Part shown: positions 40,021 through 53,224 of the stretch, in pieces
How positions within the stretch are numbered: position 1 is the stretch's first letter
Layout: each line of letters opens with the position of its first letter
Source of the DNA: Oreocharis arfaki
Lineage: Eukaryota > Chordata > Aves > Passeriformes > Paramythiidae
Length of the DNA: 64,000 nt
NCBI GenBank assembly: GCA_013398015.1
Contig: VZRR01007714.1
Span: 130,540-194,539, forward strand
Direction of reading: 5' to 3'
Program-made: the position numbers and the translations under genes
The notes under the pieces: generated by a model
The model's input: only the letters and a program-made list of their open reading frames with translations
Told to the model about the DNA's origin: nothing
Database searches by the model: none

Positions 40021-40320
40021 ATTTCAATCTAACCGGATTTGTTAGAGCATCGTGTAAAGATGTTACCCGAGTTTGAACTCCCACTTATTTCATGAGCAAA
40101 CACGTATAGGCGTTACATGGGCCCAGGTTTTCCAGGGAGAGCCTGGTCCTTACTGCGAGGGTGTGCGTGTGCAACAACGTGTGCAGGGACCCAAACGCTG
40201 CAGCTCGGTTCTGCGCTACAGTGTAACTTGCAGAGAGATCAGAAGGCTTCATGGCTGGGCTGCGCTTTCACCTATTCTGCCTTGTGCAGATTGTTAAATG
40301 AGCTGGATTTAGCCCTTATT
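40021..40320. other. CpG-richer patch, unclassified
   Basis: I count 12 CpG dinucleotides in 300 bases, clearly above the CpG-poor surroundings, including GTGCGTGTGC and CAACAACGTGTGC. Two overlapping plus frames are open (40073-40297 and 40117-40323) but resemble no known protein. The patch is too short for a standard CpG-island promoter. It may be an unclassified, fairly young repeat, part of an unrecognised LTR, or a small regulatory element. Confidence 0.35.
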
Positions 40321-40384
40321 TAATACGGGAATTTCCTGGGGAAGTCAAACTGGAAGGAAAGCTCCATGAACCTGGACAATGGAA

Positions 40385-40402
40385 ATTATTTATATAAATA
40401 AT
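40385..40402. other. perfect 18-base AT-only palindrome
   Basis: ATTATTTATATAAATAAT equals its own reverse complement over 18 bases. It lies just right of the CpG-richer patch. Composition makes such palindromes likelier, and no function is assigned. Confidence 0.85.
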
Positions 40403-43400
40403 GTAATACTAGAAGAAAAGGTGAGCTAGAAAAACAACTCCAGGAGCAGGGAAGCAGAGTGTAGAAGAAAGAAGGGTTGAGCTGTTTTATTAAAATGTAG
40501 TGATCAAAGATCACAAGTAATGCTTAATGTTTTATAAGATCAGATGAACAGCTTCCTAAAACTAGAGATTTAGAGAGAGTGAATGTCTCCAGTGATCCTT
40601 TATTAATACAACTGCATAAAAAAAGAAATTTATTACATGCAAGAAAAAAAAATCCTGTGTTCTCCTTTGTGTGCTTCATTTCATGAAAAGTTATTTTCAA
40701 ATCTTATGCCTAAGAGAAGGAATTACAACTCCTGCCATACATATACAATTGCTTCAAGTCCAAAGTGCCTGAATCTCCAGATTTTCTCTGTGGATTCCAT
40801 TTAATCAATTGCTCAGATACAACAAGCTATTGCAAGCTAGTACATGTTTAATTATATAATATAAGCTCCAGGACAAGTTCACAAAGTGACAGTGGTCCTG
40901 CCTCAGAAGAAATGGAGTTTCAGCTCTCGGTGCCTTTTCACTTGGCCTAAATCTCTTGAAGTGCTGGGATGCTACAGAGAAGCACAACAGTGTACTTAGT
41001 AGGAGGGCTGAGGACACTGCATTTGAGGCATCTGCAGCTTTCTCTAGCCCAAAGACTAGGAAGAAAACTCGGTGTTCCCTGTAGTAGGGTGGTACATGAA
41101 CAAAAGAGACAGCAATACATAAAAGAAACCTTTGTAACACTGACAATATGCGCAGTAAAAGCATTCAAAAGTATAATAGGGGTTAAAAGAAAATACTGTC
41201 TGTAGGAAGCTGGGGCAAAGAAACAAAACTATCAGGCCTAAACAATGACTTCTGCCAACTCTTTTCTTTTGTTCATATATTCGCTTCTATTCAGGATTCT
41301 TTACTGATGGCTGGGTGTTTGGCATAAGCCCTGCCAGCTCATTCAGATCTGTGAGGGAGCAACACTGAGCCTCTGTCAGAAATCCTGCTTCTTCAATGCC
41401 CTAGGCAGGTCATGAGCGAGCCTGATAGCTGCCCAAGCAGCACGGGCACAGATTAATGATTACCTTGCCCAGTTTCTGGCCATTCTAGCCCTGCCCTGGG
41501 CGGCTGCTGGATGCTGTCCAGTCAGCAATTTTCCAGTTCAGAAGGCTGTGGGTAGCTGTGAAGAAGCACAAATCACAACTATCTCTCTTTGGCCTGTGCA
41601 ATAACAGCCCATGGTCAAAAACCAGCCAAAGATAGAAGACACCCAGGAATTTGGCAATGCTATTTCACACTGGTGTCTGACATCTCTGCTGTTTGTAAGG
41701 GCACTTGGCCAAATTTGCTGTACATTTTGGGGATCATATTATTATGTATTTTATTCATATTAATAAGTCAAGATTATGCTGTGTGGAGATCTACTGTAAG
41801 AAAGAATTTTCAACCAGTGCCTATTAACTAACATTATTCCAGCTAATAATTGAATGTCTGTTCTTTGATATAATATGCCTGAATTCTTATCTAATGATTC
41901 AGAATAGATCCAAGCCATTTGCTATGACTGATGACATCAGAGGCTTGTTAATAGTAACAAAACACAAGCTGTTGGATTTCAACCCCTCTCCTTTTACTTG
42001 CATTTTGTGGGAGGTTCTTTAAACTCAAAGTTTAAGTGGGAAAAAAATCTTCCCCAAAGTAATATGAAGATGGATGCAGCCCGTACAGCTCTGCACACTA
42101 TTTTCCTTTAATCTTCTTTATCACTGTGCAGTCAGAATATATTTAATATCATGTAAATTCTGGTCTAAGAGAATTAGATTCGTTCCATATCCAGTGAATA
42201 ACTTCAGTGTTTTGGAATAGTCAAGGCTTTATCTTGTAAAATTAATTGCTGGCTAAGCATACCATTAGCTTCAGATTATTAATGCAAATTTAAGTACATT
42301 AGCACAGTAATGTAATGGGGCCTAGTCTTCTTCAAAATCGCTGGCAACCTGATGAAGAAAGCTCTCAAACAAAACGAGCCTGGTAGTCCCTAATAACAGT
42401 ATATGTTTAAGTTTACATGCTCCTACACGGTTTGTTCCTTATGAAGTGCTGGATTGGGCAAAGTTGGCTTTAGAGAGAAGCAAGTTGGGGATCAGCTGTC
42501 CCAAGAATTTCTGGCATACATCAGGATGGTAAACAAATGGTTTTGTTACCCAAGCTAATGGATACGCACGTGTGGTTTCCTATACCCTCACAAGGGCAGG
42601 GAGGGCCCATAGGTACGAGGATTTTGTTGGGAAGAGTCTTAAGCTCCTCCATCCATTTCCATTTGCTGCTCCTGCTAAGAGACATTAAAGTTCCCAGTGC
42701 AATGCTGTGGCTCACTGAAGAACTGGGAAGAAGGCCATGTTGCACAGAGCTTATCAGTAATGTCAGCACCGTGACAGAGCAACAGAGGATGGGAATTAAA
42801 GGAAGGTGGCTGGGTCAAGATTTACAGTCTTCTGTATAATTCTTCACCTTAATCCTTGCTAGTTTCCTGCCTGCTTAATAGGATACTTCTGGGTGTGGGG
42901 ACACAATCTTCAGAACTTACATAAACTGCAGTTTTGAGCTGTCCCAAATATGGCATAACTTTGGCAGAGATTATTCCTAAATCTTAAAATTACTAGAGCG
43001 CTAAAACAACAAAATAAAAAATGAAAAGATTTACAGCTGATGTATATCATATTCAAAGTGTATACTTGAAGCATGCCAGTAAAAAATATGGAAACACCAG
43101 CTACACAAAACTGATTTATCAGATCATTGCAGCTCAAAATTGAGAATCAAGTATGACAGACATAGGGACATATATTCTTTTTTGGGTTGTCAGGGTGAAG
43201 GAGTAATTTCTAGAATGGAGAAATAAAATATAAACCAGTCATATAATATGCCAAGGATGCATTATCTCCAGAAGCATATTTTTCTTATATGCCATTTTAT
43301 CTGAGGTGCTAGTTGAGAGTAAAATCAGAGATTATCTTGGTTGGTTGGCTAGAATCAGAACAGGATTTAGTAATTTCAAATGCCGGAAATAAAAGAGCTG

Positions 43401-44961
43401 AGATATTTTTACATACACACTTTTGGGATAGTCAGGCACATCTAACACCAAATGAAATTAGCTCCAAGGTCATGCATGAGTTTGGAGATCAAGATGTTAG
43501 GGGTTTTCATGAATACAAGGTCACCTCTTAAGTGAACAGACATTCTAGTATGATTTTTTAAAGATAATTGTTAATTTTTATTTAATGACTACTTTCTTTC
43601 TAAAAAAGCTTACACCAATTTTTTTGGCTGGGAAGGATAGTATTACTTGGAAAACATTTATAGATAGAACTTTTTTTTAATAGGCAGCAAATTACTGCAG
43701 CATGTTATGCAAAAGTTCTCAAATTTAAATACAGGTGCACAGACAGAACACAGGAGGACTTACAAAAACAAATGAAATTGTACTGTAACACAATTTATCT
43801 TTTCTAGGCAGGATAGGCTGGATGTGTAAATCCCCTTATATTTATGGTTAGGTAATGGATTTGTTGAGGTTTTGTTCTAGATTCTCTGTCTTTCAAAGTT
43901 TTCTTTGCTCTTTTTCCTCCTTTTGGTAGACACCTCAAAACATTAGCATCAGTAGACGAAAACAGATCAGTAAATCAGCTTTACAGAGCAAACACAGAAA
44001 TACTGGAGGAAATAAACTTAGGCGTAAATTCTACCCTCCTCCACTTTTCCAGTTATTACAAAAATGTGGGTTTGTGCCATTTATAGATAATCTTGTTACC
44101 ATGTAAGCTGCTGGAAATGGCTGCAATCATTCTGCCATTGTATAAAGGCACGGAATATTTTTTTTATTTGACGAATGGAACAGAGCTAAAATCAGGGTTT
44201 TTTCCACAAGATATTACTAACAAAGCTGAGGAAACAACAAGTCTTAGCCCATGAAAACTAATATGTTTGGTTCAGAAGATGAATGACAAGACAAGGAATC
44301 CCAAAGCTCTTCACACAGATAGCAAGAATATTTCCTACTCTCAAAACATTCTTACTTGAAGGTTTCCATAATTTAAGTAATTATTAAAATGACCAGAATG
44401 CAATACTTCTAGGAAAACAGTGAGAAAATTCTAGACCTTTTATCAAAGCACTGAAAAAGGACAAAGAGCAAAAATAATTTGGATGCACTGCTTTATCCTA
44501 AGCAATATATTTATAGAAAAGATAATTTATTATGTCAAAATTAAATACAGTAATAATTTAAAAAATACAAATATATGCATAAAATATATTGGCAAACAAG
44601 GGAGTCTTGTAAATTAACTGAAGAAGTGTATCCCTTTCCTGTCACTGAGAAGAGCTCTCTACGTTTCCCTGATTTTCTAGTGTGATTGTTAGGAAATATA
44701 TGATGCTACATGCTAGTAAGCTGAAAACCAAATAATATGAAATTATTTCAATAATGGAAACTGTATGTGCATCAAAGTACCAATATGTTTAAAGGTGCTT
44801 AAAAACATATTCTGAAGAGAAATTTGCATTTCTGACTATGAAAACCTGTGCAAAAGCACGCAGAGCAAAAACTAAGGCACTATGGAAGTGTCAGCTTTCA
44901 GTTGGTTTTCCCCCATTTATCTTAAGAAAGAGGCTGCCAGCTCAAGGTGTGAAGCAGGCCC
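40403..44961. other. unique sequence, no gene seen
   Basis: About 4.6 kb without a supported gene. Frames at 40805-41168 (minus) and 42521-42839 (both strands) overlap opposite-strand frames and are unrecognised. The part at 41840-42320 is AT-rich with several TAAT cores, a TGATGACATCA imperfect palindrome (about 41929-41939) and an exact octamer ATGCAAAT (42282-42289). It is a weak candidate for a distal regulatory element. Confidence 0.45.
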
Positions 44962-44978
44962 TGCCTCTCCCTGCTTTG
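44962..44978. repeat. 17-base segment repeated at 45429-45445
   Basis: The sequence TGCCTCTCCCTGCTTTG is found here and again at 45429-45445, in the block beside the N at 45471. A 17-base pyrimidine-biased match could be chance, but the placement is suspicious. Confidence 0.85.
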
Positions 44979-45149
44979 AGAGCAGCTGGGCTTTTTCTCT
45001 TTTGTGAAATTTTAACCTGACATTTCAATCTAAGTAAATCACACCAAGAACAGAGGTGAGACTTTCTCTCAAATGTCTCTGTTGTGCACAAATCCTTCAG
45101 TGTTTTTAAATGTCACCACATTCTGTAGTAGCACAGGGGGTGTTTGTGA

Positions 45150-45260
45150 TTATTATGGGGTTTATTATATTTCTTTCATTATATATATTATGTTTTGATT
45201 ATATATATTTTATTACATTTTATTTTTAATATTGTATCATCTACTACTATATTTTGCTAA
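45150..45260. repeat. AT-rich low-complexity stretch
   Basis: About 110 bases of nearly pure A and T with TATATATTAT and ATTATATATATTTTATTAC runs. This is ordinary low-complexity DNA. Confidence 0.8.
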
Positions 45261-45428
45261 TACAGTATTACGTTCAAGAGATGTGTGAGCAAATCCTGAC
45301 ATTTCCTTAATTGTAGAAGTTCTAGCAAGGGTAAGTTATTGATAAATAATGTATCAATAGTGGGGGGAAAAAGTTATTTATGGTAGGGAATGTTTCTTTA
45401 ATTTTATCCTCAACAAAAAATTTACACA

Positions 45429-45470
45429 TGCCTCTCCCTGCTTTGGGCAGAATTAGTCTGGTGCTGCTGT
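45429..45470. repeat. composite block of two locally duplicated segments
   Basis: The block consists of 17 bases identical to 44962-44978, one G, then 24 bases identical to 46055-46078. It ends exactly at the undetermined base 45471. A 24-base exact repeat within 64 kb is not expected by chance. The likeliest reading is an assembly gap-filling artefact. Microhomology-driven template switching in the genome is the alternative. Confidence 0.85.
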
Positions 45471-45471
45471 N
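45471..45471. other. undetermined base (N) at a repeat edge
   Basis: A single N follows directly after the 24-base repeat at 45447-45470. The coincidence suggests a joined or patched assembly position. Confidence 0.9.
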
Positions 45472-46054
45472 ATTTTAATGTTTTGTCCCCTGGAACCTGA
45501 GCACTTTTATGGAATCTTGATCTTTGTTATGGTGAAAAAGAATCCGTACTTCCTATGTAATATTTGAGTTAATTTTTAACTGACTATGACAAGAAAAAAT
45601 GATGTAGCTTTACATTCCGTGATCGTGTTGCAACTGGAGTGTCTCCATCCAGTGAACTGCACAATTCCAGCATGACTGGGAACAGAATCTGGCACTTGTG
45701 CTTCTGTAAATATTAATGTAATGAAGTATTTCAATGCACACAAGAATTAAAAAATATTAATAGGAGTACTTAATGCTATTAAGATTCAATATATAGGCTT
45801 GACTTATATACGTAACTAGAAAATAATACTATAAAATGTAACTTATTAACTAAAATGCTCAAATATTCTACAAGGCTAAGGCTGATATCCAGAAATATTC
45901 CGTAGGATCCCATTCTGAAATTCTTCACCCAAAAATAATATTGCATTACTATTCCTTAATATTCCTGATTTTTCCTGGTTCTTTTACCCTTCTAGTTATC
46001 TAGATATTAATCTTTTTTTTTTTCTGACTACCACTTGCTTTTTGGATCCAAAAA

Positions 46055-46078
46055 GCAGAATTAGTCTGGTGCTGCTGT
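46055..46078. repeat. second copy of the 24-base repeat
   Basis: It is identical to 45447-45470 over all 24 bases, in the same orientation, 608 bases downstream. The flanks differ on both sides. Confidence 0.95.
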
Positions 46079-48542
46079 TTCTAAGTTAAGCTATTTGACC
46101 ACCAGATTTAGTGTTATCTTTGTTCTTTTTTCAAAGCAAGTGTATAATAGACTGTGCAATCCTTGGACAAGTATCCCCGTGGTATGGATGATTTAATGTC
46201 AACATTCCAAGAGAGCTAAGAAAACATCCTATCTTTGAAATGCTTATATTAGAAGTAGTATAAGCCAACAGATACAAACGATACCAAATATGCTGCGTCT
46301 TTCAAAGTTTCCATTGCCAAGAGTACATTTTGAACTGGCCAAGTTCAAATGGGTTTCTTTTTATTTCTGAAAGCAGAGTGTTGGAAAAGTTGTGTCCAAC
46401 TTGTTTTGAAAGCATACAGCTGAAAACCATAAAATGCTTTATTTATGATTATTTGGTTATACTAATGCACTCCATATTGTCATCACTTTCAAGTCCTATG
46501 GACAATTTGGGCTCTAGCAAGGATTACTTCTCGTTTGGAAGAAAATGAGTAGATACAGTCATTGGGTATTTTATTCTCCTTACAAACAGACTATCTAATA
46601 TCAAAAGCAATGCACAGTGAACTGCTCACAGGGCTGGCATGACATCCCAAGAACCCCGGAAACCAATTCTTTTCAACCTCCAGCAGCTCTTTTCCCCTCC
46701 CACTGTTTCAAGAACTTGGCCAAACTCCTTCCTCCATGTAGTTTTGCTGAAACAATTTATTACTGTAAGCTAAGATGACCTTAGTACTATGTCACTTCCC
46801 CTTCTCCCACATATTAAATCTTCTGGGACAGATTTTCCCCTATATTATGCTGGTTTTTCTCTGTTCACCGTAGTAAGGGTTGCTGAAGACTTTTTTAAGT
46901 TAAAAAAAAAAGGATCTTCACTATATTGTCTCAAAAAAGGTTTCTTTGATTACTGTAATGCAAATGCCTTTTTTCTATGCAAGTCCAGTGTTTCTTGACA
47001 CCTTCCTGATTCAACTTTGAGACACCTGAACTTGTGAAAGAGGGAGCCCTGATCTCTAGCTCAGTCAATAGGGTTTTTCCCTCCCATCCCCCAGGCCTAC
47101 TGCCTGATTGACACAATTCCATGCCTGCTTTACTGCAAGATATATATGGGCAGCTGCTGGTAAGTGTGATTGCACTTTCTTTTCCCAGATTTGCATGGCA
47201 GTGCAGTGAGTCTGTCTGAGCCAACTGATTTTCTGCTTTTTTTTGCTTTTTTTGATAGTTTAGGTTTTTTAGCCACGTTAGTCCATGAGGCAATCCATCG
47301 TCTGGCTGTACAAACGGTAGTGTGGTGATGTAGGGCTGGCCATGAATAAAGGGAGCAGTGGGAACCACACCTCCAGTGAGGGGCTGCGCTCAAAACAGGT
47401 AAAAGTGACTGTTCAGCTACAGCTGAAGTACAGCATCATCTCTTGACAGAGAAAAGGAAGAAGGGAGAATGAGATGATCTGAGGTTAACTCACCACAAAA
47501 TTAATCCCATATTTTCCCCAAAAACTTGAGAGTGCACAAGGAATTCAAATATTTACTGGCCTGGGTAGAACTGTAAGACACTGTCTGTCCTATTTCTGAT
47601 GTGACAGCAACTGAATGCATTTGTATCGTGTTTCTTCCTTTTGCCCAAATGTATGAAGTTCGATTAATGACTCGTATTAAATAAAGGAGGTAGAACAATA
47701 ATGGATCAGAGAAGCAGAATTACAATGACAGAAATGCTCACATTCAGAGGGAGGCATAAAGCAATACTAATCTTGAGAGAGAGAGAAAGGGATAGAAAAT
47801 GGAAACAGCACAGCGCATCTATAAATAACTTCCAAATGAGTATGCAGTATATGGATCATACAAAAACATCTTTACTCATGCAGTGCTCCTAACATATCCT
47901 CTAGGCAGAACAAGCACTCAGCTAACAGATACTCAATATTTCAAGTCAGGGTTTCTAGTAAACCGCAGGTGAATGAGTTCTTATAATCTGCATCTCTATA
48001 AACTTTTCAAGTGGACAAAAAAAGCATCAAAAAGGAATACAGAAATCTGAAGAGATGGTCGAAAAGAACAACGAACTAAGGAAAAAAAGAATACAATCAG
48101 GCACGGACAGAAGAGCATTAAGGGAATCATAAGGGGAATAGTCCCAAAGTAAATCCATAATATGTATGTTGTAGGTTAATCTCTATTGTGAATTATTAAT
48201 GTAAGCTATAAAGTATAATGCAAATACTAGAAGCTAAAGAAAAAATAGAGCACATTAAAAATACTACTTTTGCAGACATTGGGACACAGACATTAATGTT
48301 TGTCAACAATTTTTAGAAAAAAAACTAGTGATTTAGTACATTCTGCAAGCATCTATATTTTAAATCCACCAGAGGACAGTTTCATCAAGTTCTGTTACCC
48401 AGTAATGATTCAAAAGGCCATATAAATATTCAGAACATTTTAAAAATGCTAGAGTAAATTACATTTTTTAAGGAAATAATTTTTTTAATTTTTGTTTTCA
48501 AAGTAAAAATTATTTTTATTTTTAAATAAATAATATATCACC
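46079..48542. other. unique sequence, no gene seen
   Basis: No supported gene. A minus frame of 145 codons (46931-47368) is overlapped by a second minus frame (47130-47393) that is Lys-rich only because it crosses a T-rich tract (about 47237-47268). Neither resembles a known protein. An AT-rich run at about 48467-48537 directly precedes the CR1 copy. Confidence 0.5.
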
Positions 48543-49095
48543 AACCAGCCAAAGGAGGTGATTTTCCTGCTCTGCACTGGTGCAGCCTCACCTTGAATAT
48601 TACATGCCGTTTTGGGCACCACAATATTAAAGGACATTAAGCTATTGGAGAGCATCCAAAGGAGGGCAACAAAGATGGTGAAAGGCCTAGAAGGGAAGGC
48701 ATAGGAGGAGAGGCTGAGGTCGCTTGGTCTTTCAGCCTGGAGGAGACTGAGGGGAGACCTCCCTGCAGTTACAACTTCCTTGTGAGGGGAAGAGGAGGGG
48801 CAGCACTGATCTCTTCTCTGTGGTGACAGTGACAGGACCCGAGGGAATGGCCTGAAGTTGTGTCAGGGGAAGTTGAAGCTGGATATCAGGAGAAGGTTCT
48901 TCACCCAAAGGGTGGTCAGGCACTGGAACAGGCTCCCCATGGCAGTGGTCACTGCACTAAGCCTGACAGAGCTTAAGTATTTGGACAATGTTCTCAGGCA
49001 CACGGTGTGACTCTTGGGATTAGTCCTGTGCAGGGCCAGGAGCTGGACAAGATGATCCTCATGGTCCCTTCCAACTCAGCTTATTCTATGATTCA
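48543..49095 (+). mobile_element. CR1 retroposon, 5'-truncated, 3' end intact
   Basis: This is the best-preserved CR1 of the window, about 550 bases in plus orientation. Landmarks in order are CACTGGTGCAGCCTCACC, GAGCATCCAAAGGAGGGCAA, AGCCTGGAGGAGACTGAGGG, GGATATCAGGAGAAGGTTCT, GGTGGTCAGGCACTGGAAC, AGGCTCCCCATGGCAGTGGT, TCCTGTGCAGGGCCAGGAG, GACAAGATGATCCTCATGG and CCCTTCCAACTCAGC, with the TTCTATGATTC tail at the 3' end. The GGGCCAGGAGCTGGACAAG form points to a CR1-J/C-like subfamily, from memory. Only the last part of ORF2 and the 3' UTR are present. There is no open reading frame for reverse transcriptase, so it is dead. Confidence 0.95.
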
Positions 49096-52000
49096 ATAAA
49101 TATTACTGTTTTGTAATACAGGTGTTTTAATGTAATTAATATTGATTTCATATGTACAGCATATATCCAACACAATTTGCAGAAGTGCTGAGCATTTGTC
49201 ATTCTTTTAGTAACGTTCATCTTTTGTACGGTACAGGCCCTTGTGAGCACAGCCTGTGTAACTTGAGGGAGTACTCCAGTGAAGATAAGCAAAAGCGAGA
49301 CATTAATAAGCCCCTAGGGTTTGTTCCTTTTTTAGCCAATTCCTAACCTGGAGTTGCTGCTCTTATTCGAACTGTGCTCCAATATGCCTTTGCAGAATTC
49401 ATTGCTAGTGGCCCTTCCCCACATGACAGATAAATACTAGGGTGATGTTTCTTAACTCCTCAACAAATGGAGAATAACTTTATAACACCACAACAACAAA
49501 AAAGGAGCGTAATGCTATTAACATTTAGAAAAGTTGCAAATCTTGGCTGTGACACACAAACTTCCAGTTTTCCCATAGCCTGAACACTCAGAGATGAGAG
49601 ACATGATCAGAAGCAGTAGCAGAATCCTGCTATTTATGGGAGACTGTTTTCTCTTTGTGCAGAGCTTATGTCTAATAACACTACAATTTCAGTTCAACTT
49701 CCTTAAAAGCTTGAGTCCATCTTTTATTAGGATGCTGCGGCAGCAAGAACAGGGTAGAAAATACACTCTGAATTCCAACATTACTGAAATAAGAATTTTC
49801 TCAATAAATAATGTATCAAAACCTGGAGGACTGGATGAAAGAGAAAACTTGAAAACATGCTCTGCAGTGTTAAAAATACCATAAGCCCATACTTGGAACA
49901 CAATTATTACCACTTTTTTATGATTATGTGATGGGAGGCTGTAGAAGGTGCAGCCATTCGTGGAAACATGGGTCCTTGCTTGCCAATTAGTCCAATATGA
50001 AAATACTTCCTATTTTTTTAAAGGAAGAGTAAATTCTAAAAAGTGGCTTATTCTGCCTTCATTTCAAAGCAGTTCCAAGACACTAATCACAGCAGTGTGC
50101 TGTGATGGTTTGATTCCAACTAGATTCAAACTATCACTATAAGGACAGAAAATGTCTAGGCAGATGCAGGCATCTCTCTACTGGCATCATTACAGTTGTG
50201 TAGAGACTTCCTGCTACACTATGGATGAGCTGTTTTTCCCTTTAGCCAAACTAAGCTCTGTTGAAGGAAATGTCACGTTTTGAAGAGGTAGCTGAGAATA
50301 CAGTTCACTTCTTCATTGCCTTGGTGATGCCATGACACAGCATTGTAAAGACATATATGTGCTCAACTCTTACAGAGTTTACAATATTGCTAAGTAAATA
50401 AGAACACCAGAATATTTAGAGTATGGTGAGGTTTCTTGCTATGGTAAAGTTTCCTAGAAAGCGCAAGCCCAGGGGTGAAACACAACTCTTCTGCCAATTC
50501 AGTACTTGAAATAAGCATTGAAAGTATACACAACCCTTACAGGATTTAACACTTGCTCCAAAAGTACCCAACAACTTTAATTTATTCAGTCATGATAAAG
50601 TAAGGTCTTGTTATTTGCAGTATAAAACTGAAAAATATAATTGTACAATAATATATTAAAAATATATATTTGTATGTAATTCAGCAGCCTCCATTAAAAA
50701 AGAAAATATCATTAATTAGGGAAAAAAATCTTGTTCTGATTTTTTGTTTCCTGGAGGCAACATAAGAAAAACAGCGTCTACCAGCCTGGTGTGAGCAGCC
50801 GTAAAGATGACCTGGTTAGAAGGTTGGGACACAGCCTGTCATCTCTTTGACAGTGTAACTCCAAAAAATACTTATGATGTTTCTTATTGGCACAGTTACT
50901 TGCAGAGCCTAAATGCTGGAGAAAAATAAAAGTAAATGCTAGAGAAATTGTCCTTGTCTCAGTGAGGATGTTTTCTGTCCTCTTGGTGTGGACTACGAGG
51001 CTGTGAATGCTGGTTTACTTTAGTGGTTTGTTAAGCATCATCTTAATCATTTGGGTTCTCCACAGAGCTGATTGACAGCTTTCTGTTAAAATGTTTTCTC
51101 AGGAAGAAAATATACGTTCATCACAATCTGTAAAACAATAAATACTTGCAAGATATGGTTTATAAAAACAAACTGATGCCTCTTGAAATTAGAGTTTATG
51201 AGTTAACTATTTCAGCTAGGAATATGCCCTAATTTGACATTTTTAAAAAAAGGCCAAACAAAATGCCATGCATTCTTTGTTTTGAAACAGCTTTTTTTTA
51301 AAAGAAATTTGTAACTAAAATAAGTAATTTAAAGGGTCAAAATCCTTTTTGGATTTATTGATAGAAAATGCTTTGATTAAACCCAACTGATTTTGGAAGG
51401 GATAAGGATTCACTCCATGGCAAATTTCAGAATACTTTGTTTTCTATATTGGATCTCAAAAACTCTTCATTTAAAATTTATCTTAGTGTTAAATGTACTT
51501 AAGTTGCAGTTCAAACTAGAATTAATTACTGGCTTTAACAACTAAATATAATGCATTTGTATTGATTCTTTAGACAAGAAGATAGCTGAATACATATGAA
51601 ACCCACTGTTTCTGCAATTTGGGAATGAATCAGTAGGAGGACTGAACAAAGAAATATCGTACAGTCAGTCTTCACATGACAGAACAAATGGAAATTCCTA
51701 TCTCTACCAGAATGCTGTGCAACATGAATCATAAGAGAGAAATAAGAAAGACTAACGAAAAGAGAGGCAGTAACACTGCGAGCTACATGTACAACTGAAG
51801 AAATGAAAGAGAGAGCCAAGTATCACACCAGTGTAATGGCAGAAAACAAATTTTTCCTGGAATCTGTAGAAGGATTCAAAATCTACCAACAGCTTTTACT
51901 TCACTACAGAAGTAAAACCTCAGTCTTTGTTCATACTGTGTAAAGTTTCCACCACTCTATAACATGTCTCCCACAGCCATTTGCAGAACATGGAAATTAC

Positions 52001-53109
52001 TGTATTTTTTAATTTTAAAAGTCCCCCAAATCTATGGGAATTATCAGCTGTGTGTCTGTGGAAACACATCAATGTTTTCTTTTTCTCCCTAGTGAATTTT
52101 GTGCTCTTTAGAAGGCACTAATCTGGGAGCAGTGTGTTGTTTATACACTGAAAGACCCAGCACACTCTACCAGCATGCCTAAAATCTGGAGCTGGAGGAA
52201 TAAATTCTAATGCAAATGAGGGTAGGGTTTCCCTGCAAGAGAAGTCCTTGTTGAATCTCCTGAGACTGTCAACCTGGTTTCCATATGTCCAGCTAGGAAT
52301 GTGGCAGAGATAAGCAAGAGTCAAAAAACCCCCCAAACCTGTTAGCTGGCTAGAGCTGTTCTTCTCAATGCACTAAGAGTCTTTTTATCAGGATGTGAAA
52401 TGCTCTTCAGTTCAGCCAGCACAGTCATCTTTAGAAGTCTGCAATGTCGCCTGCATTTCACTTCAGATATCAGAATGAGTATGAGGAAATTTTTTTCAGG
52501 TGAGCTTCCCAAAACATTCAATATCAGATACCTGCTGCTGCAAATGAAAGCAGTAAGAGGCTGACCCCATAGGGAAATGGTGCTGAGCCAATAATGCATG
52601 TGAAACTCCTGCTCCAAGCGTGCAGTGAGGTATAATCCCTACTTGGGAATTTTGTGACCTTACAGAGGATTTCAATTTTCAGCTTCCTTCAGTGCACTGA
52701 ATTTCAGCACTGGCTCTCACAACAGAATGGGTATCTGTTAGTTTTCGCTTCATACTGGATGCAGGCATTCAATCCCATGAATCAGAAGTGCTGTGACTCT
52801 GCCTTGTCACACGAGAAAGAAGGGCTGGCATCATTAGGATTCTGCTTCTTAGCAAGGCGATGTTTGGAGGAGTATCTGTGGCTGCAAAGTTGCACTGGCC
52901 TCTTTTCAGCCTGGAAGTTGATGTGGTTGACAGATCACAAATAAAACTGCTGACTCAGGCATGTGGGGTCCTGGTGCAGGACTGGAGCTCTGCTACAAAT
53001 ACATAGTCTCAGTACCTCTCTGCAGAAGGTGTGATACAGGAATGAAAGGGGAGAGGATCATGCTCAGTCTATGAGATTTCATATAAAAGTCTCAAGAAAA
53101 GAGCAGTAA
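49096..53109. other. unique AT-rich sequence, no gene seen
   Basis: About 4 kb without a supported gene. Open frames of up to 96 codons (49594-49884 plus, 51535-51819 minus, 52342-52617 minus, 52654-52944 plus) resemble no known family. Confidence 0.5.
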
Positions 53110-53224
53110 TCTCTGTTTTCCTGTAGTTTTTCTTTAGTCTTTCTCTCCTTTTATAGTTTTTTTAGTTTTTTTTCCCCCTACAACCTTTTCTGTTTTTTCC
53201 TGTAATATTTCTCCTCTTCTCTGC
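53110..53224. repeat. pyrimidine-rich low-complexity tract
   Basis: About 115 bases are dominated by T and C on the plus strand (for example CTTTAGTCTTTCTCTCC and TTTTTTTTCCCCC), with scattered TAG trinucleotides. Several TTTTATAG/TTTTTAG endings resemble splice acceptor sites, but no exon is visible downstream. Confidence 0.75.

Noticed and set aside
46931..47393. Two overlapping minus-strand frames of 145 and 87 codons
   Set aside because: The lysine-rich portions come from translating a T-rich tract on the plus strand. Nothing resembles a known protein.
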